A stretch of 64,000 nt of DNA from Eutypella sp. D-1 (lineage: Eukaryota > Ascomycota > Sordariomycetes > Xylariales > Diatrypaceae): assembly GCA_023313575.1 (NCBI GenBank), contig JAJTTP010000008.1:1054001-1118000 (forward strand), given 5' to 3'. The translations under genes and the position numbers were made by a program. The notes beneath the pieces were generated by a model. The model worked only from the letters and a program-made list of their open reading frames with translations. It had not been told where the DNA came from and did not search any database. Position 1 is the first letter of the stretch; every line of letters begins with the position of its first letter. Shown in pieces: positions 50,761 through 62,041 of the stretch.

Positions 50761-53700
50761 GATTTTTGAACGGGGAGCCAGCGTAGATGCCAGGAATCCA
50801 GCCGCGTTGTTTCCACGCGCGGCCCGGATGACGGAGGAAGCACGGGGTGGAGATACATCACGATATCGCCGAAATCATAGGTGGCTATAAGTCTGACCGT
50901 CCTACCATGACGGGCTTATAGCCGGAACCTAAACAAATACCCACATCTCCTCCGTCCAAGGCTCATTCCCGCTATTCCTGAAGCACGATGCCGCCGCCCG
51001 ACGGCGACGGCAATGATCCGCCGCCGTAGCACTGCGACTAGAAAAAAAAAAGCAGGACTCCAGTCGAACTATTGGACTTGCCTATACGAATAGTATCGCA
51101 TTCTCACCGCCGCACCCATGTCGCACCATTGTGGAACGTCCAAGTAGGCGCCGCGGGAAGATAAAAGAAAATAAAAAGAACGGAATTGACCGATTCGAGT
51201 TGAGTCAATTTACGTACGGTGCTACTACTGCCTGAGCTACGAAATGGGGAACTGGAAAGGTCACGGTGGAGAGGGCCATGAACAAGGTGGGAGTTCAGCA
51301 GCGCTGACTGAGAGCGGCTGAAAACCCCATATTATAGACATCCGTGCCTTTGCAGACCGCCCCTCCTTCGACTACATAGTAAAAGTAATTACTATTATTA
51401 TGCATATACCGCCATCGTCGACATGGTGATAAAGAGGCTCTGCTTCATGGAGCCGCATAGGGGCTCGATGGAAGCAGGTGAGGAAGTAGTTGACAAGCCC
51501 CGTAAATACGTAACGGGGGATATTAGAATTTCCATTTATGGCACTCCGAACTTATTATGTACGAAGTATTTCGTAGGCGGAGATAAAACCCATCTATCTC
51601 CGCGCTTAATTACGGAGTACCCAAACTTGTTGAACCCTGCATACAACTTTTCTTCTTACCTTTCCGCCAAGGATCCCGGAGTTTACAGAATCGGGAAGCT
51701 GTGGGAGTCCGAGATCGACGCGTTTGGTTCGATTTTCCAAACGAGGACACGCTTTAAAATGGGTCAGATAAGTTATGTACGTGCTATGGTATCCGTAATA
51801 CGGTGTACATGTATGCAGATATGGAAGAAAAGGAAAGGGGACTTGTGCGACTCCATCGGGCATTACTTTTTATTTGTATACTTAAGTATGTATGCACGTA
51901 AGCATGCGCGCAGCTACGGATACGTAGTAGTTTTATTGTTCTGGATGTGATGTGACGATGTATCCATGCATGCGAGTTATACGCGGATTGTATTCCCATA
52001 GCATGGATGGTGCCGAATTCACGGGAACAATCACAACAAATCTTGGAACCTAGCAACCTGCGGATCCGGCCCGATCCTGTTGGAAGGTCTAAGTATAATG
52101 ATGATAACTATCGTCTCGCACTGATTGGCTATTTTGGTTCCAGTCTGTCAACGTAGTATGCAGGATGGGAGAGAAAATTGGAATAATGATTGTGATCGTG
52201 CTCAGGATGAGCATCATTCACGTGATCATCTGCTGCAACTTTTTTTTTTTCCCTCCCGCCGCTTTGACCCAGCTAACTAGGACGGCGCGGAGAGAAAGTT
52301 GGGACTAGGCCGGCGGTCTGTGGGGGGTCTTGGTTTGAGCCGCCTCTCCGTTTGCCATTGGGCAACTCCTGGCTGTTTGATACCTCAGCAGGCAGCAGAT
52401 GGATATATCTCGGGTATTTATCTTGGCAACGACCTATCGAGCAGCGATCTATCTCTTTCCTGCAGATAGGCCGGTACTGCTTCTCGGTAAGAGGGGGGGG
52501 GGGGTTGGCAGGTTGGGCTCCCACCACACGAACTATATACTGACTATGTAAACCGGCCTGACTCACACGGGCGCTAATATAGTCCAACCGCTTGGTCCCG
52601 TCTCCGTCTCGTGCCCATCGGGGAACACTCCCGCTTCGTCTATAGCTAGTAAGATATCCCAGGATTCACACTTTTCTTTTTCGTTCTCGCGGAGTGGGAT
52701 CCAGAAGATTGGTCCTCACGGAAGAGAAAGACGCGACAGCCCACCAGGATGGATCGGTTTGCTGATTCGATCGTCCTTTGGCTGGCTGTTCGTCCCGTAG
52801 CGGACGGCCTCTGCTCCCGAGCCTTCAAGCATATGCTGTATAACAAGGTGTTGGCAGCAAGTCCAGCCGAGAGAGTTCCAACGGCTTGTATGCTAGCCAG
52901 TCCAATGAACAAGAGGGTCTTGGGTAGGGTCCCTTCGAGCGTACAGTAGACCAGATAACCGCATAACTTGCTACTGGTTAACTAGGTAGCCTGAGGCCTA
53001 TCCCACCTCTCCGCAACCTGAGGGGCAAAGTTAAGCGGCGTGACTGGCTATAGCGACGCGCAGTGGGCTTGTTGATAGACAGGTTGAACATCCATCTAAT
53101 AGACTCACATATGTACGTACGTACATACCTGGGCATGTACATATGGGTGTAGCCGCGTGATAATCATAGAAACTTATAATCGGTCAACATCTGTAGGCAT
53201 CAGTGGGGTTCAGCGTCCAAAGGTCCCTGCCACTGAAGCCAACTAGCTTGGTATATATAGCAAAGTCGGTAAGCACGCCCTATCCAAGTCTTGGGGGGGG
53301 GGGGGGGCTCTCTCCTATCCTACAAGCGGTGTAAGTCCCCGGCTTGCGTTATCTGGGGGCCGCAGCGCGGAATAGTAGACATGGAAACCCTTAGAGAGCT
53401 TGATGGTTAGCAACCATGACCTTGAACATGGCCAACATGGTGGTAAGCCAGCCGGTAGAGCTGTAAGAGCATGTATACATACTGCATGTCTGACTGTTCA
53501 TGATATAATGGGACCAACAGGTGTATACCTACGACGCAAGTAGGTAGTCATTATGTATAGTAGGGTGGGATGCCGGAACATCTGTTCTTTTTATTGGTTA
53601 GTATTAGGACGTGCATCCGGCATACATAAACCAGGGCCGCTTTATTTTGGCCTCAGGGCATCTATTCCATCGGTTCAGGTGCGCCGAAGAGCAGCCCGAT

Positions 53701-55060
53701 GCTGTGAGGAGCTGGGCAACTAGGATCGCAAAGATGTAGACATGGGAATTTCACATTTACACCCAATATTACATTATGACCTACCTAAGCACTTGCAACT
53801 TACCTACCTAAATAGGCATGTAAATAGTTTCACTATCTGTACCTAAGGCATCCATGGATGTAAGTCATGCCGGTACTTCATAGTCTCATAGTCTAAAGTA
53901 AGTGAAACACGTCCGAACCCACACTCTCTTGCTGTCATCGCGGAATAAATTGTCTAATATCCTAGATGCTGCCATCTGACAAGGCTAGGTAGCAGCCGCA
54001 TATGACGGCGGCCATGCGGGAGGAAAATATAGGAGTGAATAAAGGGTAAAGGTGCAGTACCTCTAAAGGGCTCCATCCGTACTTACTTACTAGGTACATT
54101 AGAATGAATACCCACATAGTAGATCCGCACCTATGTAGCGCACGTACGTACATGTAGCTATATACGTGCTAACCGTACCAAGATAGCTTAAGTCGGTATA
54201 TCGGTGCGTCGTTTACCGTTCGCACGGGATTCTGTCCCCTCCTAAATTCTAGTAGTAAGTCCCTTATTATGTGCGGACGGAGCAACGTACAAGTTAACTT
54301 CCGGGTGTTCATCGATTGATTCGTAAGCGGCCCTTCGGGTCGGACGATATATCCACTTAGTGCTTATATAGTAAGTCCGTATTTTATTTAGCAGACATTG
54401 TACCTGGATGTACGGAGTAGGACCTCACTAATTAAAACATGTATCACGCCCAGCTACATTCAATGTTTATAAGTGAACACAACACGTGCAGTGTTTGGCT
54501 GGGAATGTTGTGTGGCCAGCAACTCATAAGCTTATATATATATTTCTATGACGGCGCCTCTCATTCGTCTAACACAAATCTCTTATACCTAATTAGTTAG
54601 CTCTTCTTGAAGACCCAAACGATTATCAAGATATAGAACCATAACAACACTTACCTACTCAATTGCACGCTATGTACGAAGTATACCCGTGAAAAATATT
54701 ACCAATATGTACCACCCTGGAAGACCAAGAAGACTTGGCGCCAACCAATCAACTGGTTCTGACACCGTGAACTTACAGGGCCGAACTTACATCAGATAGG
54801 CGGTTTCCCCACTTGTGTCTGCACGGCCTCTTCTTCCCCTGCTACTTCAGGTAGGTATATAGTTTGAAGCAGGATGCAGGATGCAGACTGCAAGTGCTTC
54901 ACATTGGAATCGTCTTACCTGGTTACGTGGATGCCTCGTGGTTAAAATCCATACCAGGGTGGCGGCGGCGGACGGTAGATGAATCAAGTAATATGACATC
55001 CATCCATGGATATCAATAAGTAAAACTACAATGTAACAGCCTAGCAGTACCCGCACATAC

Positions 55061-55095
55061 TTATTATTATTATCACTACTACTACTACTACTACT
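55061..55095. repeat. (ATT)n-(ACT)n trinucleotide tract
   Basis: TTATTATTATTAT running into CACTACTACTACTACTAC, about 700 bp upstream of the ABC transporter start codon. Confidence 0.8.
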
Positions 55096-55500
55096 TATAA
55101 TATGTAGTAGCGAGTTCGGGGAGAATATGGGATGTGATGGGGATGGGTCCCGGTCGACATGCCGTGCTCTGCCCGGTTAGTGGGGATTGTGGGCTTTGCG
55201 GATGCCCTTTACCATACTTAGGTAGTGAAGGCCCTTATTATGGGATAGTGACTATCCTCCGAATAGAAATCTCGGGAAGAAGCCCTGAAACTTAAGACGG
55301 ACGGTCTAGAATTTTTTTTGGTTTGGTTTTTTTGATTGATAATCTACCCACCCGACCCCTACTCCCTCGTCCTCATCATCCTTCCGTACTGCCGTACCTT
55401 CGACCACTTCCAGGCAACGCTGCCGCTAAACTTGTTTGGTGAAAGAGAAGCGGAACGGAGATAAAGCAAACCGGTCATAAAGAGACCCTGTCAAACGACA

Positions 55501-55570
55501 TTTTCTCTCTCTCGCGGCTTATTCCACTGGACCTCTCTTGATCTCTCTTCGTCTTTTCCCTCCTTCTTTA
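55501..55570 (+). promoter_or_regulatory. CT-rich leader upstream of the ABC transporter
   Basis: A 70-bp tract of mostly C and T on the coding strand, about 220-290 bp before the start codon. Pyrimidine-rich stretches just upstream of transcription starts are common in strongly expressed fungal genes. A TATATATAC box follows at about 55686. The assignment is by pattern only. Confidence 0.35.
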
Positions 55571-55788
55571 ACTCCCTTCACCCCCTTTTCCTCCCATACT
55601 ATGGTTTCTTTGTAATAAATAGGCTTTGCTTGACTCATAGAATTTTATTCCCCTTTTTCGTGTGCATTTTCTGTGGCCCAATTGCTATATATACTTGCCT
55701 TAGAATCTGTTGACACATATACTTGGAAAATAACTAAAGAACCTAAGGTCTTAGCTTGGTGTCACCGCCTGGGTCAGGCGTATTGGTG

Positions 55789-58700
55789 ATGGAGCGGGAC
55801 CTGGAGAAGCAGGGAGTGCCTCCCCTTGAGGGGGCACAGTCGACGGCGACCAACGAAGATGAACAGGTCGTGCAACCAGCCAACAATCCTTCGTCGTCTT
55901 CATCTAGCGCGTCGTCGGACCTGGAAAATCAGCGCGAGACCGCCAGGCAGAACAACCCGAATGGGTTCTCGCGGGTCTCGACCGGCGTCTCGGTCGAGCA
56001 GGCTGAGGCCGACTTCGCTGACCTGCAGCGCGAGATCTCGAGGGCGAGCCGCGCCAGCCACCAAAGGAAGAGTCTCGATGTGGAGAAAGCCGGCTCCAAG
56101 GTCGCGGCGGAGTCAACTCAGTCCGAAGACACCGAGGAGATCTTCGACTTGGAACAGGCATTGCGTGGTGACCTCCATGCCGAGCAGGAGGCCGGGATCC
56201 GGTCCAAGCACATCGGTGTCTACTGGGACGGTCTCACGGTCAAGGGTGCAAGCGGCTTGACCAACTATGTCAAGACCTTTCCGAACGCATTCATCGACTT
56301 CTTCAACGTTTGGACTCCACTTATGGGACTGGTCGGTAAGGGTACGTCATTACCCGAGGCTACCTTGCTGGACAACTTCAAGGGCGTCGTCAACCCTGGT
56401 GAGATGGTTCTTGTCCTTGGAAGACCGGGGTCTGGATGTACCACGTTTCTGAAATCGATCGCCAATCAACGATATGGTTACACCGGTGTTTCTGGTGAAG
56501 TGCTGTACGGACCATGGACGGCCGAGGAGTTCAAGCAATACCGAGGGGAGGCAGTGTACAACGAAGAGGACGACCGCCACCATTCCACACTTACCGTTGA
56601 GCAGACACTTCGCTTCGCGCTCGATGTCAAGGCCCCCAAGAAACTACCGGCCGGCACGACGAAATCAAAGTTCAAGGAGGACGTCATCTCCATGCTTTTG
56701 AAGATGTTTAACATCGAACATACCAGGAAGACGGTCGTCGGTGACGCCCTAATCCGTGGTGTATCCGGTGGTGAGAGGAAGCGCGTGTCGATCGCTGAGA
56801 TGATGGTTAGTAGGGCTTGTATCTTGTCGTGGGACAACAGCACCAGAGGCCTCGATGCCAGTACAGCTCTCGATTTTGCCAAGTCTCTTCGCGTGCAGAC
56901 CAACCTATACAAGACCACAACATTCGTGTCGCTGTACCAGGCATCCGAAAACATCTACAAGCAGTTCGACAAAGTCCTCGTCATCGACTCCGGCAAGCAG
57001 GTCTATTTTGGCCCTGCTTCCGACGCCCGGAGCTACTTCGAGGGCCTGGGATTCCTCCCGCGGCCGCGACAGACCACCCCCGACTACGTTACTGGGTGTA
57101 CCGATGAATTCGAGCGCGCTTACTCCGAGGGCTACTCGCCAGCCAACGCCCCGCACAGCCCGGAAACGTTGGCCGAAGCTTTCAACAAGTCGGTGTACGC
57201 CGAACAACTGGCCACTGAAATGAAGACGTACAAAGACAAGCTGAACGAAGAGTCGCTGAAGCACGAAGACTTCCAGACAGCTGTGCGGGAGAGTAAGCGA
57301 GGCGGTGCGAAGAAGTCTGTCTACAGTGTTGGTTTCCACCTCCAGGTCTGGGCCCTGATGAAGCGTCAGTTTGCTCTCAAGATGCAGGATAAACTTGCCC
57401 TCTTCCTCTCTTGGCTCCGTGCCATCATCATCGCTATCGTCTTGGGAACCCTATACTTCGATCTCGGAGAAACGTCCGCCAGCGCCTTCAGTAAGGGCGG
57501 TGTCCTCTTTGGTAGTCTGCTGTTCAACGCTTTCCAGGCCTTCTCTGAGCTGGGATCGACGATGATGGGCAGACCGATCGTGAACAAGCATAAAGCCTAC
57601 GCGTTCCACCGGCCCTCTGCACTGTGGATAGCGCAGATTTTCGTAGACACGGCATTTTCGGCAGTTCAGATCCTGGTTTTCAGCATCATGGTCTACTTCA
57701 TGGTTAACCTCCACCGAACCCCCGGCGCCTTCTTCACGTTCTACTTGTTGATATTGGTGGGCAACATAGCTATGACGCTATGTTTCCGTATTATTGGTTG
57801 TCTGAGTCCGGACTTTGATTACGCGAACAAGTTCGCGGTGGTGACTGTGACGGCCTTCATCCTGACTTCCGGCTACCTTATCCAGTATCAATCGCAGGGT
57901 GTCTGGTATCGTTGGATCTTCTACATCAACCCGCTAGGTTTGGCTTTTTCCGCCATGATGTCAAACGAGTTCAAATCGAGCCAGATGGAATGTTCTGCAG
58001 AGTCTCTGATCCCGTCCGGCGGCAATTATAACGACATCAATTCCCAAGTCTGCACCCTGCCTGGCTCCGTTGCCGGAAGCACCCAGGTGAGCGGCGCGGC
58101 ATACATCACTCAGGGCTTCTCGTATGCGCCGAAGGACTTGTGGAGGAACTTTGGGATCATCATCGCCATCATTGCCTTCTTCCTCATTTCGAACGTCGTC
58201 TTCGGCGAGTTGGTCAAGCACGGGATGGGCGGCAACACCGCTAAGGTTTACGCGAAGCCCGACCCCGAGAAGGAGAAGCTCAATGCGAAACTGACGGAGA
58301 AGCGTCTGGAGCGCCAAAAGTCGAGGAGCCAGGAAGAAACATCGACGCTACCAATCAACTCGACCAGTGTCTTAACTTGGGAGGACCTGAACTATGATGT
58401 TCCTGTGCCCGGCGGTACCCGTCGACTTCTGGATGGTGTCTACGGCTACTGCAAACCAGGCCAGTTAACTGCTTTGATGGGCGCTTCAGGCGCAGGAAAG
58501 ACAACTCTTCTCGACGTTTTGGCAGGAAGGAAGAACATCGGTGTAATCCACGGCGACATCCTCGTCGACGGCGTGAAGCCAGGCAAGGAATTCCAGAGAT
58601 CAACGTCGTACGCCGAACAACTCGATAGGCACGACCCGAGTCAGACTGTGCGCGAAGCCTTGCGGTTCTCGGCCGATCTGCGCCAATCTTTTGACACGCC

Positions 58701-60348
58701 CCAGGAAGAGAAGTATGCTTATTGCGAGGAGATTATCGCTTTGCTGGAAATGGAGAGCATCGCGGACTGCATTATTGGCTCCCCCGAAGCGGGCTTGACC
58801 GTCGAGCAGCGCAAACGTGTAACTATTGGTGTCGAACTTGCAGCCAAGCCCGAGCTCCTACTATTCTTGGATGAGCCGACCTCGGGTTTGGATAGTCAGA
58901 GTGCCTTTAATATTGTCCGATTCTTGAAGAAGCTCGCCGCTGCGGGACAAGCCATTCTCTGCACGATCCACCAGCCGAACGCCGCTCTGTTCGAGAACTT
59001 CGATAGGCTGCTCCTGCTTCAGCGGGGAGGCCAGTGCGTATACTTCGGTGATATCGGCACGGATGCGCACATCCTCCGAGATTATCTGGAACGTCACGGG
59101 GCCGTCGCCGGCAAGTCGGAGAACATCGCTGAGTTCATGCTGGAGGCAATCGGTGCAGGTAGCCGCCCGCGCATGGGTAACCGGGATTGGGCCGACATCT
59201 GGAAGGACAGCCCCGAGCTCGCCAACGTTAAGGACACGATCTCGCAGCTGAAGGAATCCCGAAAGGCGGCGGCGTCGCAGGTAGACCTCTCACTGCAGCA
59301 GGAGTACGCGACGCCGTTTCTCCACCAGCTGAACGTCGTGATGAAGCGGACGAACCTGTCGCTCTGGCGGTCGCCTAACTATCTGTTCACGCGCGTGTTC
59401 AACCACATCGCCATCGCGATCATGACAGGTCTGGTGTATCTCAACCTGGATGATTCGCGCTCGTCGCTGCAGTACAAGGTGTTTGTCATGTTCCAGATCA
59501 CGGTGCTTCCCGCGCTCGTCATGACGCAGGTGGAGTCGATGTTTATCTTCAAGAGGGCCATCTTCTTCCGGGAGCAGTCGAGCAAGATGTACAGCTCGGA
59601 GGTGTTCACAGCCAGCGTCATCCTGGCGGAGCTGCCGTACTCAGTCCTCTGCTCGGTCCTCTTCTTCCTGCCGCTGTACTTCATGCCGGGTTTCCAGACG
59701 GAGGCGTCGCGGGCGGGCTACCAGTACTTCTTGCTGCTGATCACGGAGCTGTTCGCGGTGACGATGGGCCAGGTGCTGGCGTCGATCTCCCCGTCGGCCT
59801 TCATCTCGAGCCAGTACGACCCGTTCATCGTGATCACGTTCTCCCTCTTCTGCGGTGTCACGATCCCGATGCCGCAGATGCCGCACTTCTGGCGTGCCTG
59901 GCTGTACGAGCTCGACCCCTTCACGCGCCTCATCGGCGGCGCTGTCACCACCGCCCTCGAAGGCCTTCCCGTCAACTGCCGCCCCGAAGAGCTCAACGCC
60001 TTCAATGCCCCTGCTGGCACCACCTGCGGCGAGTACATGCAGGACTTCTTCTCCAATGGAGGCGTGGGCTACATCGTCGACGACAACGCCACCCGCTGCG
60101 AGTACTGCGCTTACAAGGTCGGCAACCAGTTCTTCGAGCCCCTCGGCTTCCGCTTCGACAACCGCTGGCGGGACCTCGGCATCTTCGCTGCCTTCATCGG
60201 AAGCAACCTAATCATTCTCTTCATCGCAGTAAGTATTCTTCTTTTTCCTTTTTTTCGTCCTCTGTCCCCAAGTTCCTTTTCAAGGTCGTTTCCCGCTGAC
60301 ATTGACCGCGCAATCTAGGGTCGTGTGTTTAACTTCAACCGGCGGTGA
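55789..60348 (+). CDS. PDR-type multidrug ABC transporter (BFR1/CDR1-like)
   Basis: Full-size ABCG/PDR exporter, (NBD-TMD)x2, in the plasma membrane, exporting azoles and other hydrophobic compounds. Exons: 55789-60228 and 60319-60348 with a 90-nt intron near the end; 1489 aa. NBD1 has the degenerate Walker A GRPGSGCTT (Cys for Lys, about 210-220), signature VSGGERKRVSIAEM (about 324) and Walker B CILSWDNSTRGLDAS. NBD2 has canonical Walker A GASGAGKTT (about 897), a degenerate signature LTVEQRKRVTIG (about 1002) and LFLDEPTSGLDS (about 1024). This asymmetry is the PDR hallmark. Six TM helices follow each NBD (about 517-805 and 1184-1485), with the extracellular Cys loop near 1410-1445. The spliced C-terminus is FIAGRVFNFNRR. 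The start is the first ATG; upstream in-frame TTG/GTG codons are not used. Confidence 0.95.
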
Positions 60349-61752
60349 TCAAAGACCGATATCTCACCATCGGATGTCATGAATATGAAAAAGAAAAGAC
60401 GAAAAAAAAAAGAAGGCTGAAGTTGCATATGTGTGTACGAGATACAACGAGAAAATACGTATCTGGATGAGGAGGGTGGGGGTAGGTGGAAAGGCAAATT
60501 TTTTGCTGTCGTTACGATTCGTTGAAAGCCTTTGAAGCATTTGCATTTGCATGTTGCTTTCAATAGCGTCACGCTACCCATTGGGGTTTTGGGTGTTTTT
60601 TTTTTTCTTCCCTCGCCTTATTTCTGGGGCAGGCATTCGAAAGATACATATTAACATGCATAGCATGCGTAATTAGACATGGGTAAAATGGGTGCACGCA
60701 TAGACGACATTCACACGATGAAGGGGGAGGATGGATGGGTGGATAGGCGGACGACTGAGCTCGCACTTGAGCGGGCGCTGTCTTTGCAGCCGTACCAGAC
60801 AGAGCCGTATATAAACTTAGTTACCAAATAATAGTAAAACCACACCGTCTTTACGGCAATGTTCTAAACGGATCATGGAGTTAAGTTTACCGTCTACTCT
60901 CATAATCAGGGGCTTACAAGGACTGCCCACCTACACCGAGCACCACATCGGACTGAGGAGGCTCTCGCCTATGTGGGGGCTCAACTACCTATCAGTCCAC
61001 TTGCGTGGTCGTGAATAGTGATGCCGTTATCTCCATCGCAGCGTGGCGGACTTCTTTCTACTTGAGAACTAATGCATATACCAAAAAAAAATAAAAAAAA
61101 ATCCCGAGTCCGGTCGATCCGTAGAGTAGGAATGTGGTTGCGTGGGAACGGGCTTCGGGGGCCGGGGAACTACAATCGGCCGAGCGAACACTCCGTGTAG
61201 AAGATGCACTAACTGAGGCTGTAAATCTGTCGGAAGTTAGAGACAATGCTATGCTGACACTGCGGCGTTATGCTGAGAAATCCAACGGGATTTTACCTTT
61301 GCCTACATAGGAACTAATAAGTTTCGACTTGGAACAAGTACTTGGAGCCCTATCATAGGAGCCAAGGAGCGTAGATCTAGCCTACATACTGTTATGTGTA
61401 GTAAGGAGGACCAGGATCCGAGCACGAATAAGAGAGCGGTATGATTGGCCAGGTCGTATATTCCACAACGGTGCCAAGACGCTCCAGGTTGCCACTTCCT
61501 TCGCTTTGGTTTGTGGACACATCTAAATCTGAAGCCTCGCATTGAACTTCCGATTTTACTGACTAATAACGACAACTCTACTCCGTACAGTACCATCATT
61601 CAACACAGGTAATAGCGTACGCTGCTGCATAGAACCTTTCATTAGAGAACAAAAGGCAAAAGCAACCTTGGAAGCGCTAGGTACTTTGAACGGCCCGGAT
61701 CATTTTACCCCGACCGCCCTGTCTGCCCCGTTGGTTGCGTCAACAATTGTGG
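60349..61752. other. Intergenic region downstream of the ABC transporter
   Basis: 1.4 kb, AT-rich, with T/A runs near 60596-60608 and 61083-61101 and a TACTCCGTA word at 61579. A 98-codon minus frame at 61303-61599 is not supported by any recognisable feature. No RNA gene was seen. Confidence 0.5.
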
Positions 61753-61995
61753 TTATCGCTTCGCATAGTGGCTCCTTCGGCTCTGGTGCTTCAACTCCCC
61801 GACCAACTCAATAGCTTGTTGTTCTTATTGGCGTAGCTCCCTGATCTTCATCACCATAGGCCTAACATAGGCCATCATCGCCTAAGGATCAGAGTAGGGA
61901 GGCCTGGCCAGGATACTCGACGGACGGTTACATGCACTGCTAGAGGCGTTGGCTATCGCCCTAGTGAAAGCCTGAAAAGGGGGGGAGCTCTTCAT
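61753..61995 (-). pseudogene. Fossil reading frame with RIP-type stop codons
   Basis: From an ATG at 61995 one frame reads MKSSPPFQAFTRAIANASSS, then SILARPPYSDP, stop (TAG), AMMAYVRPMVMKIRELRQ, stop (TAA), EQQAIELVGELKHQSRR, and a final stop at 61753. Both internal stops are one C-to-T change from Gln (CAG, CAA), the change expected from repeat-induced point mutation, and the text on either side is coherent (charged helix, Gln/Glu-rich). Family unknown; the short charged helix could be from a mobile-element protein. It lies head-to-head with the transcription factor gene, 46 bp from its start. It could also be chance in a 5' flank. Confidence 0.4.
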
Positions 61996-62041
61996 TCCCG
62001 ACTCGCCGACCTCTCGGCATATACTTGGCTGTTATCTGCCT

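Larger units (their letters stand above)
50761..55788. other. 5.0-kb gene-poor gap upstream of the ABC transporter
   Basis: No supported gene. The longest frame (51423-51950, plus) has the composition of random AT-rich DNA. Visible content: TACGGAGTA at 51611 and 54411, TACTTCGTA-type words at 51560 and 54675, a G-run of about 16 near 53292-53307 and another near 52492-52504, ATT/ACT trinucleotide tracts at 55061-55095, and the ABC promoter at the right end. Scattered TACCTA/TAGGTA words occur near 53780-53810. Confidence 0.5.

Noticed and set aside
51423..51950. 175-codon plus-strand reading frame
   Set aside because: AT-rich, no recognisable motif, composition like the flanking non-coding DNA, and no splice-linked neighbour exons.
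52646..52949. Overlapping frames on both strands near 52.8 kb
   Set aside because: Opposite-strand frames of similar size in the same DNA and no recognisable domain.
61303..61599. 98-codon minus frame with hydrophobic segment
   Set aside because: No motif and no supporting context; likely chance.
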